Positions 1-8,832 of a stretch of 35,190 nt of DNA are shown here, piece by piece (positions within the stretch are counted from its first letter, which is position 1; each line of letters opens with the position of its first letter). The stretch is taken from positions 1-35,190 of the forward strand of contig CAJCCX010000178.1 in the NCBI GenBank assembly GCA_903961015.1. Reading direction: 5' to 3'. This DNA is from an uncultured bacterium. GTDB taxonomy: Bacteria; Planctomycetota; Phycisphaerae; Phycisphaerales; SM1A02. The notes under the pieces were generated by a model that worked only from the letters and a program-made list of their open reading frames with translations, was not told the DNA's origin and made no database searches. The translations under genes and the position numbers were made by a program.

Positions 1-1
1 C

Positions 2-463
2 TGGACCGGCATCGATGAATTGGAATCACTGGTGACGGAGTTGGACGATTCTCCAAAGTTGGATGATGCTCTTGCGCGTGCGGCGCGAGAGGAACTTGCA
101 ACTGCGTATTACTACGGTGCACGATTGCTTCGGCTTTCTGGAATGCCAGTGCAAGAGTGGCGCATCGAATCTGGAAAAGCTCGACAGCATTTTCGATATC
201 TTGCTGAACGCGAACTGGCAAAGTCTGCGGACAACGATGGCGCCAACGATGCTGCAAAAAATTATCAGCGGAATCTGGAACTCGTCCTCAATTTGGAACA
301 GTCCAGCCTTGCAGATTTACAGGGAAAGCCCCTGCCGAAAGATTCGCCGCGTGCCGGCAAATCTGGGAAAAGGCCTGGGAAAAGGCCTGGGAAGGGCAAA
401 GGGCCTCCTGCTCAGGATGGTCGTGGCGCTGGAGGTCCACAAGAAATACGCGATGGTTGGTAA
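2..463 (+). CDS. C-terminal part of a hypothetical protein, 5' end outside the window (reads WTGIDELESLVTELDD...)
   Basis: Frame stays open to the window edge upstream of the listed TTG at 20; Lys/Gly/Pro-rich tail; stop just before the next gene. Confidence 0.55.
   Translation, partial: WTGIDELESLVTELDDSPKLDDALARAAREELATAYYYGARLLRLSGMPVQEWRIESGKARQHFRYLAERELAKSADNDGANDAAKNYQRNLELVLNLEQSSLADLQGKPLPKDSPRAGKSGKRPGKRPGKGKGPPAQDGRGAGGPQEIRDGW
365..388 (+). repeat. Perfect 2 x 12 bp tandem repeat (gggaaaaggcct), with a degenerate third unit
   Basis: Direct reading; encodes GKRPGKRPGKGK in the first CDS. Confidence 0.8.
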
Positions 464-506
464 TCAGCATGAAGAACAGAACGACTTCTAGAACCAGAAC
501 ACCACT

Positions 507-3500
507 ATGAAACAGACTATAAAAATATTGAAATTCTCATACGCCTTTACTGCAATTTGCGCTTTTGCAAGCGCTACTGCACTTGGTCAAGGCATGACTA
601 TAAAGCTTGTACCCGCCACACCAGTTGTTCCAGCAAGTGCTTCAGGAACAGTTGGGTTTACTGTCATTCAATCTGCGTCAACTATTGCAATACCAAATGC
701 AACAGCGATTCCAACAGGTGCGGCACTCACAGTTACTACAGACGAGACAGATATTCCATCTGATGCGCAAGGTGTTGGTACTGCGAATCCTTCGGGACCA
801 ATGCTTTCGCCAGAACAATTGGATGACTTGCGACGGGAATACAACGGCGCGAGTTCCCAAGACCGCGAAGCACTGCGTGCGTACTTGCGCGATATGGGAA
901 TTGATATCAAAAAAGTTCTCGGCGGACCGGGCGAGTCGATGGAGCCAAACGCTTCATCACTCGCACAAGCAGTTCGAATGATTGAATTCACGCGAACTCC
1001 ACAGACGGTGCTTGCGGCAAGATCGAAAATCGGATTCGCTGTCGAGGAGAAACCCCCTGCCACCGACTTTGCCGCGACTGCAAAATGGCTTCAATTGCAG
1101 GTGTTTGCTGGCGAATGGGATGCACTCGGTGATGCGCTAGGTCAACTTCCACCAGCAGATGCCATCGCGGTTTATACGCAGATTCTTCAGACGATCAACC
1201 GTTCACAGCGAGGCGATCCCAATCAAAAGCCTGATCCTGGATTGCTGCCCGAAGAAGTTCTTGCGATTGCTGATAGCGCTCCAGAAGCATTAAGTGATTG
1301 GCAAGTGACAATTCTTGCGCAACTGCTGAAAGATGCGGCAGAAAAGTACAGCACCGCACCAATGCTTCAGAAACTTGATGCGAATACTCGAATGTTTGGC
1401 AGACAAGATGCAGCACATCGAGAGCGAACAGTCAAATTCCTCGTCGCTGCGGGTATGGCGCTTGATGCCGCTGCATATTTTCCTCCGCTTGATGATGCGC
1501 GAGCGAAACTTGATGCAGTTGCGCTATTCAATTATGGTCGATATCACGAAGACTTTGCAAACAGTAATCGCGCAGGTGGAGAAACAGAAAGTCAACTGCG
1601 TACTGCATGGGGCTTGTACTGCGAGACTGCGCTGATCGAAAGTGCAGATGCTGGGCTGCGTCAAGATGCAATGCGCCGAGCGATCGACCTTCTGCCTTCG
1701 ATGCCACCTGCACGCGCGTCAGAATGGTTGAATAAAGTCTTTGCCAATGCAACGCTTGCTCCAGCGGCGCTCGAAATCATTGCTTTAAAGGCAGTTTCGC
1801 TGCGTGACAGCCAACTCGATCTTGCTCAGCGTGCGCAGACAATCTTGACAATGAAAGAGTCAGTCGACACTCTGCTTGCGCAAACTGGTCTGGATATTCG
1901 ACTGCTGCGGGTTCCACTTCGAATGTTGACGACAGCACTTGTTGGAGAAGCAGAGTCTGCGTTGGATGGCGATGCTGGCGGTGGCGGTGCCAACCGTGGC
2001 CGTCGTAACCCACGCCAACAAGGTCCTGCAGGACCTCAAGAAAAGAACTTGTTACTTCGTGCGATGCCGAGTGAGAATTGGATGTCAGTACTCGAGCCAA
2101 GCCTTGCAAGTCGCGCGTATCGAGCCGCTGTCGAGATTGCGACGAGCGCAGACGAAGTGGATGTTGCGATCGATTCGTTGTCGCATGCGGTCACGCGATT
2201 TCCTGATCAAGCCGTTGAACTTGCTGACGACTTTTTGCGACGTTGGGAGACTCGACTCGGTCCGCAGAACGAAGTCGATCCCAATCAAATGATGTTCATC
2301 GGTTTTGCACGCGATGGGATGACTTCCGCCCCGCTTACACGTGGACGACAGCGACGAAATCTCGATCGATTGGCGAGACTTATGCTTGTGCTTGAAGAAA
2401 TTGGCGTTGATCCCCGCAAACTCCCAAACGTTGCCAAAGTTTTTAGCGCCTGCCATGGTCGCACCGAAGTTTTCACAAAGGATGGAATCACTAGCATTTT
2501 TGGCCCAATTGATCAACTTGAGGCCGAAACTGCAGCAAGTCTTGCAGATCAAATGCGCACCGGATTGAGTGGCGAATGGCGCGATCGCAAGGCTCAACAA
2601 GCAGCTGGCATGAAGCGATCGCCTGAAGAAATCAACGCAATGGTCGAGCGCGGCTATTCACTTGCGATCGAGTTGATCGACCACTCGATTGCCCAACGCC
2701 CGAAGTCGTGGCGTTATGCGGTTACGAAAGCTGGGCTGACTTATGACCGCGTTCAATATAAACAAGATCAGAAGAAAGAAGACTTTGCGACATACAACCA
2801 ATACCGCAAGGAAGCATTCGAGGCCTTTGCACAAACTGCCAATCGATATGCGGAGGTTGTCAGCCGCGGAGATCAGCGCGATGATCCTGGCGTTTACATT
2901 GCGTGGTTCAGTGCCGCAGTTGGCGCAACAGAACTGAATTATCTCACGCGAGATGATTTGCTCGTTGAGGGTTCGCCACAGGATGATCAGATAGACCTCA
3001 TTCGCAAATCGATTCAGCAACTTCCTGCTGGTGCTGCAGAACGACACACGGCTGCGTTTGCGCAGGCAATCACGGATGCACTTGGCAAGCTCGAACCCGA
3101 CGTGAAGCCACGTATTGTTCGCCACGCAATGCGAATCATTGGTGACAACCCTGCTGGCGCATCTCTGCGACGACTGACCGATCTGTATCAGGATCTCATG
3201 AAGGACGAAATCAAATTACGACTTGCAATCGATGGAGATGACCAAGTTGGATCGAACCAGCGTTTCGGTGCGACGCTCACGCTGCGTTTCACTGGCGAAG
3301 TAGACAGAGAAACAGGCGGATTTAGCCGATATTTGCAAAACGATGTCTGGGCTCGAGTTGGCAATTCGTATCGTCCGATGAACTATCGCGACCTTCTGAA
3401 GAAAAGTCTTGATGCATCATTTGGCGACAACTTCGAAATCGACGGTATCGGATTTTTCGAAGCTCTCGCTCCACCGCGACCAATTCGCGAAAGTGGCGCA

Positions 3501-4499
3501 GACGGTTGGTTGGAAAAGCCAGTTGCATATGTCGTATTGAAGGCCAAAGATCCGAGCGTTGACCGTATTCCCCAAATGACTATGGATATGCACTTCAACG
3601 ACACTGCTGGACCAGTTGTGCTGCCAGTTATGTCCAATTCCCCACAGATTGATGCTGCGAAATCGAGTGGCCTTCGTCCATTGAAGAATCTTGAAGTCAT
3701 TCAGACTGTGGACTTGCGTGACATGGAAAATTCGCAGAAAGGTCGTCCAATTATTTTCGAAATTCAAGCAAAGGCCGATGGGATAGTTCCAGAACTTCCT
3801 GAACTTTTATCTGGCTATATGAACGCAATACCAGGTTACGAACTCTCCGCAAATGGGATCGAATCGAGACCTATAAATCTGATTGAAGCAGATGGCGGAT
3901 CCTCTGCTATGAAATCCATGATGATGTTCAATCAACAACCACAGAAAATTGATTACATCCAAGCAGATGAAACTGGTACGTATCGACTTCCAACTGAGAG
4001 ATCGTGGATACTCACCTTCACTCCGACTGCGTCGACAGTTGGAAGTGCATTTACTTTTCCAACGCTCAACGACAAGTTGCAGGGAACACTTGTTTCAAGG
4101 CAATTTTCGGATATGGATGTGGTCACGATCACAGAACCGTCGGTTGCGGTGCATGCGCGACTATTGAGTTTAAGAAATCTGATTCTTACAGGAATCGCTT
4201 GCCTACTCATCGTGATTGGCTACATCGCACTACGTCGGCGCAAACCCGTTGCGATCGAACAGAGCTCGCATCTTCCCTCCCGTATCACTCCCATGAGCGT
4301 GATCACAGCGTTACGCAGAATTGATTGGGAGCGCGGCGCAGTTCTGACGCCATCTCAGCGCACATCATTGATTGCCGAGATCACGACACTGGAACAAACT
4401 TACTTCGGCCGAAGCGAGTCAATCGACGCACTGCAGAATGGCGAAGCGACGGATCAACTTCGTGGTGCGCTCGACAGATGGGCAAGGGTTGGGAGATGA
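507..4499 (+). CDS. Large secreted/membrane-anchored protein (1330 aa), helical repeat-like, C-terminal TM (LILTGIACLLIVIGYIALRRRK)
   Basis: Long uninterrupted ORF with N-terminal signal-like sequence and a single C-terminal TM followed by a basic cytoplasmic tail. Confidence 0.85.
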   Translation: MKQTIKILKFSYAFTAICAFASATALGQGMTIKLVPATPVVPASASGTVGFTVIQSASTIAIPNATAIPTGAALTVTTDETDIPSDAQGVGTANPSGPMLSPEQLDDLRREYNGASSQDREALRAYLRDMGIDIKKVLGGPGESMEPNASSLAQAVRMIEFTRTPQTVLAARSKIGFAVEEKPPATDFAATAKWLQLQVFAGEWDALGDALGQLPPADAIAVYTQILQTINRSQRGDPNQKPDPGLLPEEVLAIADSAPEALSDWQVTILAQLLKDAAEKYSTAPMLQKLDANTRMFGRQDAAHRERTVKFLVAAGMALDAAAYFPPLDDARAKLDAVALFNYGRYHEDFANSNRAGGETESQLRTAWGLYCETALIESADAGLRQDAMRRAIDLLPSMPPARASEWLNKVFANATLAPAALEIIALKAVSLRDSQLDLAQRAQTILTMKESVDTLLAQTGLDIRLLRVPLRMLTTALVGEAESALDGDAGGGGANRGRRNPRQQGPAGPQEKNLLLRAMPSENWMSVLEPSLASRAYRAAVEIATSADEVDVAIDSLSHAVTRFPDQAVELADDFLRRWETRLGPQNEVDPNQMMFIGFARDGMTSAPLTRGRQRRNLDRLARLMLVLEEIGVDPRKLPNVAKVFSACHGRTEVFTKDGITSIFGPIDQLEAETAASLADQMRTGLSGEWRDRKAQQAAGMKRSPEEINAMVERGYSLAIELIDHSIAQRPKSWRYAVTKAGLTYDRVQYKQDQKKEDFATYNQYRKEAFEAFAQTANRYAEVVSRGDQRDDPGVYIAWFSAAVGATELNYLTRDDLLVEGSPQDDQIDLIRKSIQQLPAGAAERHTAAFAQAITDALGKLEPDVKPRIVRHAMRIIGDNPAGASLRRLTDLYQDLMKDEIKLRLAIDGDDQVGSNQRFGATLTLRFTGEVDRETGGFSRYLQNDVWARVGNSYRPMNYRDLLKKSLDASFGDNFEIDGIGFFEALAPPRPIRESGADGWLEKPVAYVVLKAKDPSVDRIPQMTMDMHFNDTAGPVVLPVMSNSPQIDAAKSSGLRPLKNLEVIQTVDLRDMENSQKGRPIIFEIQAKADGIVPELPELLSGYMNAIPGYELSANGIESRPINLIEADGGSSAMKSMMMFNQQPQKIDYIQADETGTYRLPTERSWILTFTPTASTVGSAFTFPTLNDKLQGTLVSRQFSDMDVVTITEPSVAVHARLLSLRNLILTGIACLLIVIGYIALRRRKPVAIEQSSHLPSRITPMSVITALRRIDWERGAVLTPSQRTSLIAEITTLEQTYFGRSESIDALQNGEATDQLRGALDRWARVGR

Positions 4500-4954
4500 G
4501 GCGACCACTCAGCCTGCAAATAAATCTGGCACGCTTCATTGCTAGGGCTCTTCCACTTATGCTCTTCTCATCCCTTGCTTGCCTAGGTTGCAACACACTT
4601 CCAGGGAAATTGCTTGTCATCCAATCGACTTATTCTCCGCCAGTTGTGCCAGCGGATCCGAAGGGTCAGTACGAAATCTCGGTCTATTTTATGCTCCAAA
4701 ATATTGGAGAGTCTCCCATTCAAGTCCAAAGACTGCGAACAAGTTCCAGTTCTTCAATGACCAGCGAGCCCGCAGTTCCTTGCAATATTGATCCCGGTCA
4801 AACCATCAAGGTGTCATTCAACGCAACAACAATTGAGCAAAAAGTGACTCGATATGCGTGGGTAGAGACAAACAGCGATCGGGTTGAGCTGAAAGTGACT
4901 TTGGATCCAAAGAAGATGCGTGCGGCTGTGGAAGCAGCAAAGCTTGATAAATAG
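4496..4954 (+). CDS. Putative lipoprotein, DUF1573-like Ig-fold domain
   Basis: ATGA overlap with the upstream stop; lipobox-like LACLGC; NIGESPIQVQRLRTS...PCNIDPGQTIKVSFN pattern. Starts at 4496 rather than at the ORF-track start 4325. Confidence 0.7.
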   Translation: MRRPLSLQINLARFIARALPLMLFSSLACLGCNTLPGKLLVIQSTYSPPVVPADPKGQYEISVYFMLQNIGESPIQVQRLRTSSSSSMTSEPAVPCNIDPGQTIKVSFNATTIEQKVTRYAWVETNSDRVELKVTLDPKKMRAAVEAAKLDK

Positions 4955-4968
4955 TGCGATGAAAGTGA

Positions 4969-5916
4969 TCAGCACTTGCAATTCGACTTGCACAATTTTC
5001 TCGCACTCACATCGAGGCTGGTAATGAAATCGCTCGGCTTACTCCCTGGGGGAAGCGCTTCGACGATCTTGCGATACAGCGGATCTTCCCAATTTGTCAG
5101 TGCGTCGATGTAATGAGACTTTGGTGTGAGCACGATTTCAGAAAGTCCCGCCGCGATCGCCTGAGCGCGTGTTTCGTCGACAAGCACTGCACCAGCCACG
5201 CAACCAACGAGCGCTTCGATATCTCGTAGCACGGCTTCTGGCAGCGGCCGCAGAAGTGCAAGATCTGAAACCGCCACTCGACCACCAGGCTTCAGTACAC
5301 GAGCGATCTCTCGCCACACTTGATTCTTATCTGGCGAAAGATTGAGCACACAGTTTGAGATAACCACATCAACGCTTGCGTCCGCCACTGGAAGATGCTC
5401 AATCTCTCCAAGACGAAACTCGACATTTGAAAGCCCCGTGTTCTCACTATAAATCGAAAGATTGCGCCGAGCCTTCGTGATCATGTCGGGGGTCATATCA
5501 ACACCGATGACCTTTCCAGTTGAACCAACCTTGGGGCCCGCAACAAAGCAATCAAATCCACCGCCAGCGCCAAGATCCAGCACAACTTCGCCCATTTTTA
5601 GAGATGCGATTGCCGTTGGATTTCCGCACGAAAGCCCCATGTTCGATTCGCTTGGAGTTGCGGCAAGTTCACTCTGCGAATAGCCGATCGCCTGCGCAAG
5701 AGCGGCTGGGGTGAACGTTGCAGGACCGCAACATCCTCCACCAGCAGTGGGAGAACAAGAAGCGTTCGGCGCCGCAACAACAGACGACCATGAACCGCTT
5801 TGTGCGATCCGCGAGTACCCCTCACGCACTTGCTCACGAAGAGCATCGTCCGTGACGGCCTGATTGGCATTTGGCTGTTGACTTGCACTCTTTTTACTTG
5901 GTTCGTTACTTTTCAT
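4969..5916 (-). CDS. arsM: Arsenite S-adenosylmethionine methyltransferase (ArsM-like)
   Basis: Methyltransferase motif VLDLGAGGGFDCFVAG, ISNCVLNLSPDK, LSCGNP Cys, C-terminal CKSNCKC; start at MKSNEPSKK preceded by GGAG. Confidence 0.88.
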   Translation of the reverse strand: MKSNEPSKKSASQQPNANQAVTDDALREQVREGYSRIAQSGSWSSVVAAPNASCSPTAGGGCCGPATFTPAALAQAIGYSQSELAATPSESNMGLSCGNPTAIASLKMGEVVLDLGAGGGFDCFVAGPKVGSTGKVIGVDMTPDMITKARRNLSIYSENTGLSNVEFRLGEIEHLPVADASVDVVISNCVLNLSPDKNQVWREIARVLKPGGRVAVSDLALLRPLPEAVLRDIEALVGCVAGAVLVDETRAQAIAAGLSEIVLTPKSHYIDALTNWEDPLYRKIVEALPPGSKPSDFITSLDVSARKLCKSNCKC

Positions 5917-6082
5917 AGCAAACTCCATTAGAAGCGGCAATGCCGCAATTGATTCCCCGAACAAACCGCCGGCCTTCGCACACGAACTCGCCGTTCGTCC
6001 AAACTTTGGAAACCTCAAGAATCCCAACGTAGTCGAATAGTTGAATACAAACCGTACTCTAGCAAATCACAGCCGAGGTTTC

Positions 6083-6112
6083 TTGATTTAAGATATCATA
6101 CTCCTAATATCT
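6083..6112 (+). promoter_or_regulatory. Predicted promoter TTGATT-N16-TAATAT directly before the decarboxylase ATG, containing dyad AGATAT-N10-ATATCT
   Basis: -35 at 6083-6088, -10 at 6105-6110, ATG at 6116; dyad arms 6091-6096 and 6107-6112. Confidence 0.5.
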
Positions 6113-6115
6113 ATT

Positions 6116-7855
6116 ATGCCTAAATCCACCACGACCGTCGCTCAACACCTCCTCAACCGAGTTGCTCAAATGGGTGCAGCCCATGTCATTGGCGTTCCCG
6201 GGGACTTTTCGTTTCCAATCACTGACGCTGCCTGCGTCCATCCAGAGATGAAGTGGGTTGGGTGCTGCAACGAACTCAATGCGGCATATATGGCTGATGG
6301 ATACGCACGCGTACGCGGAATTGGCGTCTTAACGACAACTTTTGGCGTCGGCGAACTCAGCGCTCTCAATGGCATTGCTGGCGCATTCGCCGAACGCGTC
6401 CCAGTCGTGCACTTGGTTGGGATGCCCGCAACGTCGACTCAAGCATTGCGAGCAATTGTCCATCACACTCTTGGCGATGGTGATTTCGGTGCGTGGGCAG
6501 GGATGTCGAGTCGAATTTCTTGTGCAAGCGCACTGCTTACTATGGACAACGCTGTCGCAGAAATTGAGCGTTGCCTCAATGCCGCCGCCGCTCACAGTCA
6601 GCCTGTGTACATCGGTATCCCAGCAGATGTTGCGGAGACTCCCCTTTCAAACTCAAGCCTTCCGCAGATTCGCCAGCCTCTTCGGTCCAATCCTGCAAGT
6701 GACCACGATGCGCTCCACGCCGCAGCTGAGGAGATTCTTGAACGCATCGCAAATTCGCGGCGCACTTGCATCTTGGTTGGATCAATCGTCGCACGACTTG
6801 GGCTGCGCAAGCAGACGACTGATTTCGTCGAAGCATCGGGTCTTCCCTTTGCCACGATGTGGATGGACAAATCCATTTTGGATGAAACCCACCCACAACA
6901 TTGTGGCATGTACAGCGGATCCCTCGCAAATGATCAGGTTCGTGAGTTCGTGGAATCAAGTGACCTTGTGATCAATCTTGGCGCGATCCTGAGTGATCTG
7001 AATACAGGCATCTACACAGCCAAGCTCGATCGAATGCGCTGCATAACCATCATGCGCAACACGACGACCATTGCGGCAGCTGCATATCGCGATGTGCACA
7101 TGAGTGATCTACTTCGCATCCTCTGCGTCGGTTGCAAGCGCGCGCCAAAAAAGTCGTCGTGGCCGAGTATTCAAGGTTTAGGTGCACCTCAGGGAGATCC
7201 CGAGGGACCTATTGCCTCGCCGTTTCTCTTCCCATCCATCGAGCAGTTCATGCGAACGGGCGACATGATTTTTGCAGAGACTGGAACTATTTCAATGGGG
7301 CTTCTTTCCGCGCGCATGCCTCGAGGCGCAGATTTCATGAACCAAGCTCTCTGGGGTTCTGTTGGTTGGGCGGTGCCGGCGGGAATTGGTGGCGCATTAG
7401 CAGATCAGATGCGGCGAACAGTCATCGTTACTGGTGAAGGTGCCCATCAATTTTCACCGCAGGAACTCGGAACAGCATCGCGCATGGGATTAAACCCAAT
7501 CATCATTGTTGTAAATAATTCTGGCTATCTCACCGAGCGAATTCTTTGTCGCGACCCAGAGATGCAATACAACGACGTTCAACCTTGGAATTATTCAGCA
7601 CTCCCCGAAGCGATGGGATGCGCTGGATGGAAGAGCACTCGCGTTCAAACCTGCTCGCAGTTCGCCGAAGCTCTGGCAGCAGCAAGCCATCATGGCAACG
7701 GCACATACATCGAGGTAATGGTTCCACGCGACGACTTGCCACCATTTGGAAAATCCATTCGCGATTTTCTACACTCGATGCGCGGCGTCCAAGTCGTCAA
7801 TCATCCACCGGAACGACCTCTTGAAGCGCTGACATCTGCTCGATATATGGCTTGA
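6116..7855 (+). CDS. ThDP-dependent pyruvate/indolepyruvate (2-keto acid) decarboxylase family protein
   Basis: CNELNAAYMADGYAR catalytic Glu region, HHTLGDGDF paired His motif, GEGAHQFSPQELGT...VNNSGYLTER ThDP-binding region. Confidence 0.9.
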   Translation: MPKSTTTVAQHLLNRVAQMGAAHVIGVPGDFSFPITDAACVHPEMKWVGCCNELNAAYMADGYARVRGIGVLTTTFGVGELSALNGIAGAFAERVPVVHLVGMPATSTQALRAIVHHTLGDGDFGAWAGMSSRISCASALLTMDNAVAEIERCLNAAAAHSQPVYIGIPADVAETPLSNSSLPQIRQPLRSNPASDHDALHAAAEEILERIANSRRTCILVGSIVARLGLRKQTTDFVEASGLPFATMWMDKSILDETHPQHCGMYSGSLANDQVREFVESSDLVINLGAILSDLNTGIYTAKLDRMRCITIMRNTTTIAAAAYRDVHMSDLLRILCVGCKRAPKKSSWPSIQGLGAPQGDPEGPIASPFLFPSIEQFMRTGDMIFAETGTISMGLLSARMPRGADFMNQALWGSVGWAVPAGIGGALADQMRRTVIVTGEGAHQFSPQELGTASRMGLNPIIIVVNNSGYLTERILCRDPEMQYNDVQPWNYSALPEAMGCAGWKSTRVQTCSQFAEALAAASHHGNGTYIEVMVPRDDLPPFGKSIRDFLHSMRGVQVVNHPPERPLEALTSARYMA

Positions 7856-8672
7856 TGTGCTCATCATCCATCGTCATAAAATTGTCGAATGTTCCGTCGT
7901 AAAAGACCTTCCCATCGACGAGCATGACGACTCGAGGCTTCAGTCTGCGCAACAGCCCAGTGTCATGAGTGACGACGACACTCGTACGGGTGATGCCGGA
8001 TTCTGGCAGCGAATGATGTGTGGACTCGATCAGCAACTGAATGGTCGCGCACATTTCAGGATCGAGTCCAGCCGTTGGCTCGTCATAGAAAACAAGGACG
8101 GGATCCATCACAAGTGCACGCGCAATCGCCAGGCGTTTCGCCATTCCGCCTGACAGGTCATCGCGGTCGCGAAGCATGATCTCGTCTGCATTGAGACCGA
8201 CCGACTGCAAGGCAACCCGTGCCAGCGGCATAATCTGCTCGTCCGTTAGCCCTTTGATCTCTGACGGCCAGAATGCCAAATTATAAAAAACACTCCCACT
8301 GAGGAGCGCATTCTTCTGAAAAACAACCGCCCAGTGGACGCGCAATCGGTCGAGATCTTCGTCGGACATTCCGCTGAGATTCTCAAGCGGAGAACCTTTC
8401 ACATCATGATTGGCCATCATGACCTTCCCCGAATCGGGTTGAAAATGCCCCGTCATATGTTTCAACAAGACGGTTTTCCCGCAACCGCTGCCACCAATTA
8501 TCGCAATCATCTCCCCTCGACGCACAGTCAAATTGATGCCCCGGAGCACCATCTGATCGCTAAATGACTTGTAAACCTCCTGAATACTGATTTCGGTTGC
8601 TTGATCCGAATTTCGTGGATCGAAAGCGTCCACAGTCGCAGTGCCATTAGGAGTCTGTTTCGAGGGCTTCAT
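7797..8672 (-). CDS. ABC transporter ATP-binding protein, MlaF/Ttg2A-like
   Basis: Walker A GGSGCGKT, signature LSGGMAKR, Walker B VLVFYDEPTAGLDP, H-loop VVVTHD. Confidence 0.9.
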   Translation of the reverse strand: MKPSKQTPNGTATVDAFDPRNSDQATEISIQEVYKSFSDQMVLRGINLTVRRGEMIAIIGGSGCGKTVLLKHMTGHFQPDSGKVMMANHDVKGSPLENLSGMSDEDLDRLRVHWAVVFQKNALLSGSVFYNLAFWPSEIKGLTDEQIMPLARVALQSVGLNADEIMLRDRDDLSGGMAKRLAIARALVMDPVLVFYDEPTAGLDPEMCATIQLLIESTHHSLPESGITRTSVVVTHDTGLLRRLKPRVVMLVDGKVFYDGTFDNFMTMDDEHIKPYIEQMSALQEVVPVDD

Positions 8673-8744
8673 TGGAGTGCGTTGAGAATAGTGGCGCGCG
8701 CAACATAAGGGATGCTAAAAAATGAGCGCAAGAGACGAAAGGGA

Positions 8745-8756
8745 GTCCGATCGGAC
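8745..8756. promoter_or_regulatory. Perfect 12-bp palindrome GTCCGATCGGAC just upstream of the cytochrome promoter
   Basis: Direct reading. Confidence 0.5.
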
Positions 8757-8764
8757 AACATTTC

Positions 8765-8794
8765 TTGACAAACGCCGTAGTCATGGTCTAATTA
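8765..8794 (+). promoter_or_regulatory. Predicted sigma70-type promoter TTGACA-N18-TAATTA for the multiheme cytochrome
   Basis: Consensus -35, near-consensus -10, followed by TAATAGGAG before the ATG at 8833. Confidence 0.6.
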
Positions 8795-8832
8795 AGACAC
8801 ATAGATCCGAATATCTTTAATAGGAGTTCACA

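Noticed and set aside
4940-4980. AAGTGatcagCACTT hairpin as terminator between the lipoprotein gene and arsM
   Set aside because: Only a 5-bp, AT-containing stem without a T-tract; too weak to call.
6066-6072. TGTGATT half-sites shared by the 6066, 26580 and 28571 regions as CRP sites
   Set aside because: No matching TCACA second half at correct spacing in any of the three; a 7-mer is too short to support a claim.
6092-6104. Minus-strand mini-ORF ATG-ATA-TCT-TAA preceded by AGGAG upstream of arsM
   Set aside because: Three codons only, overlapping the predicted operator/promoter; probably coincidence.
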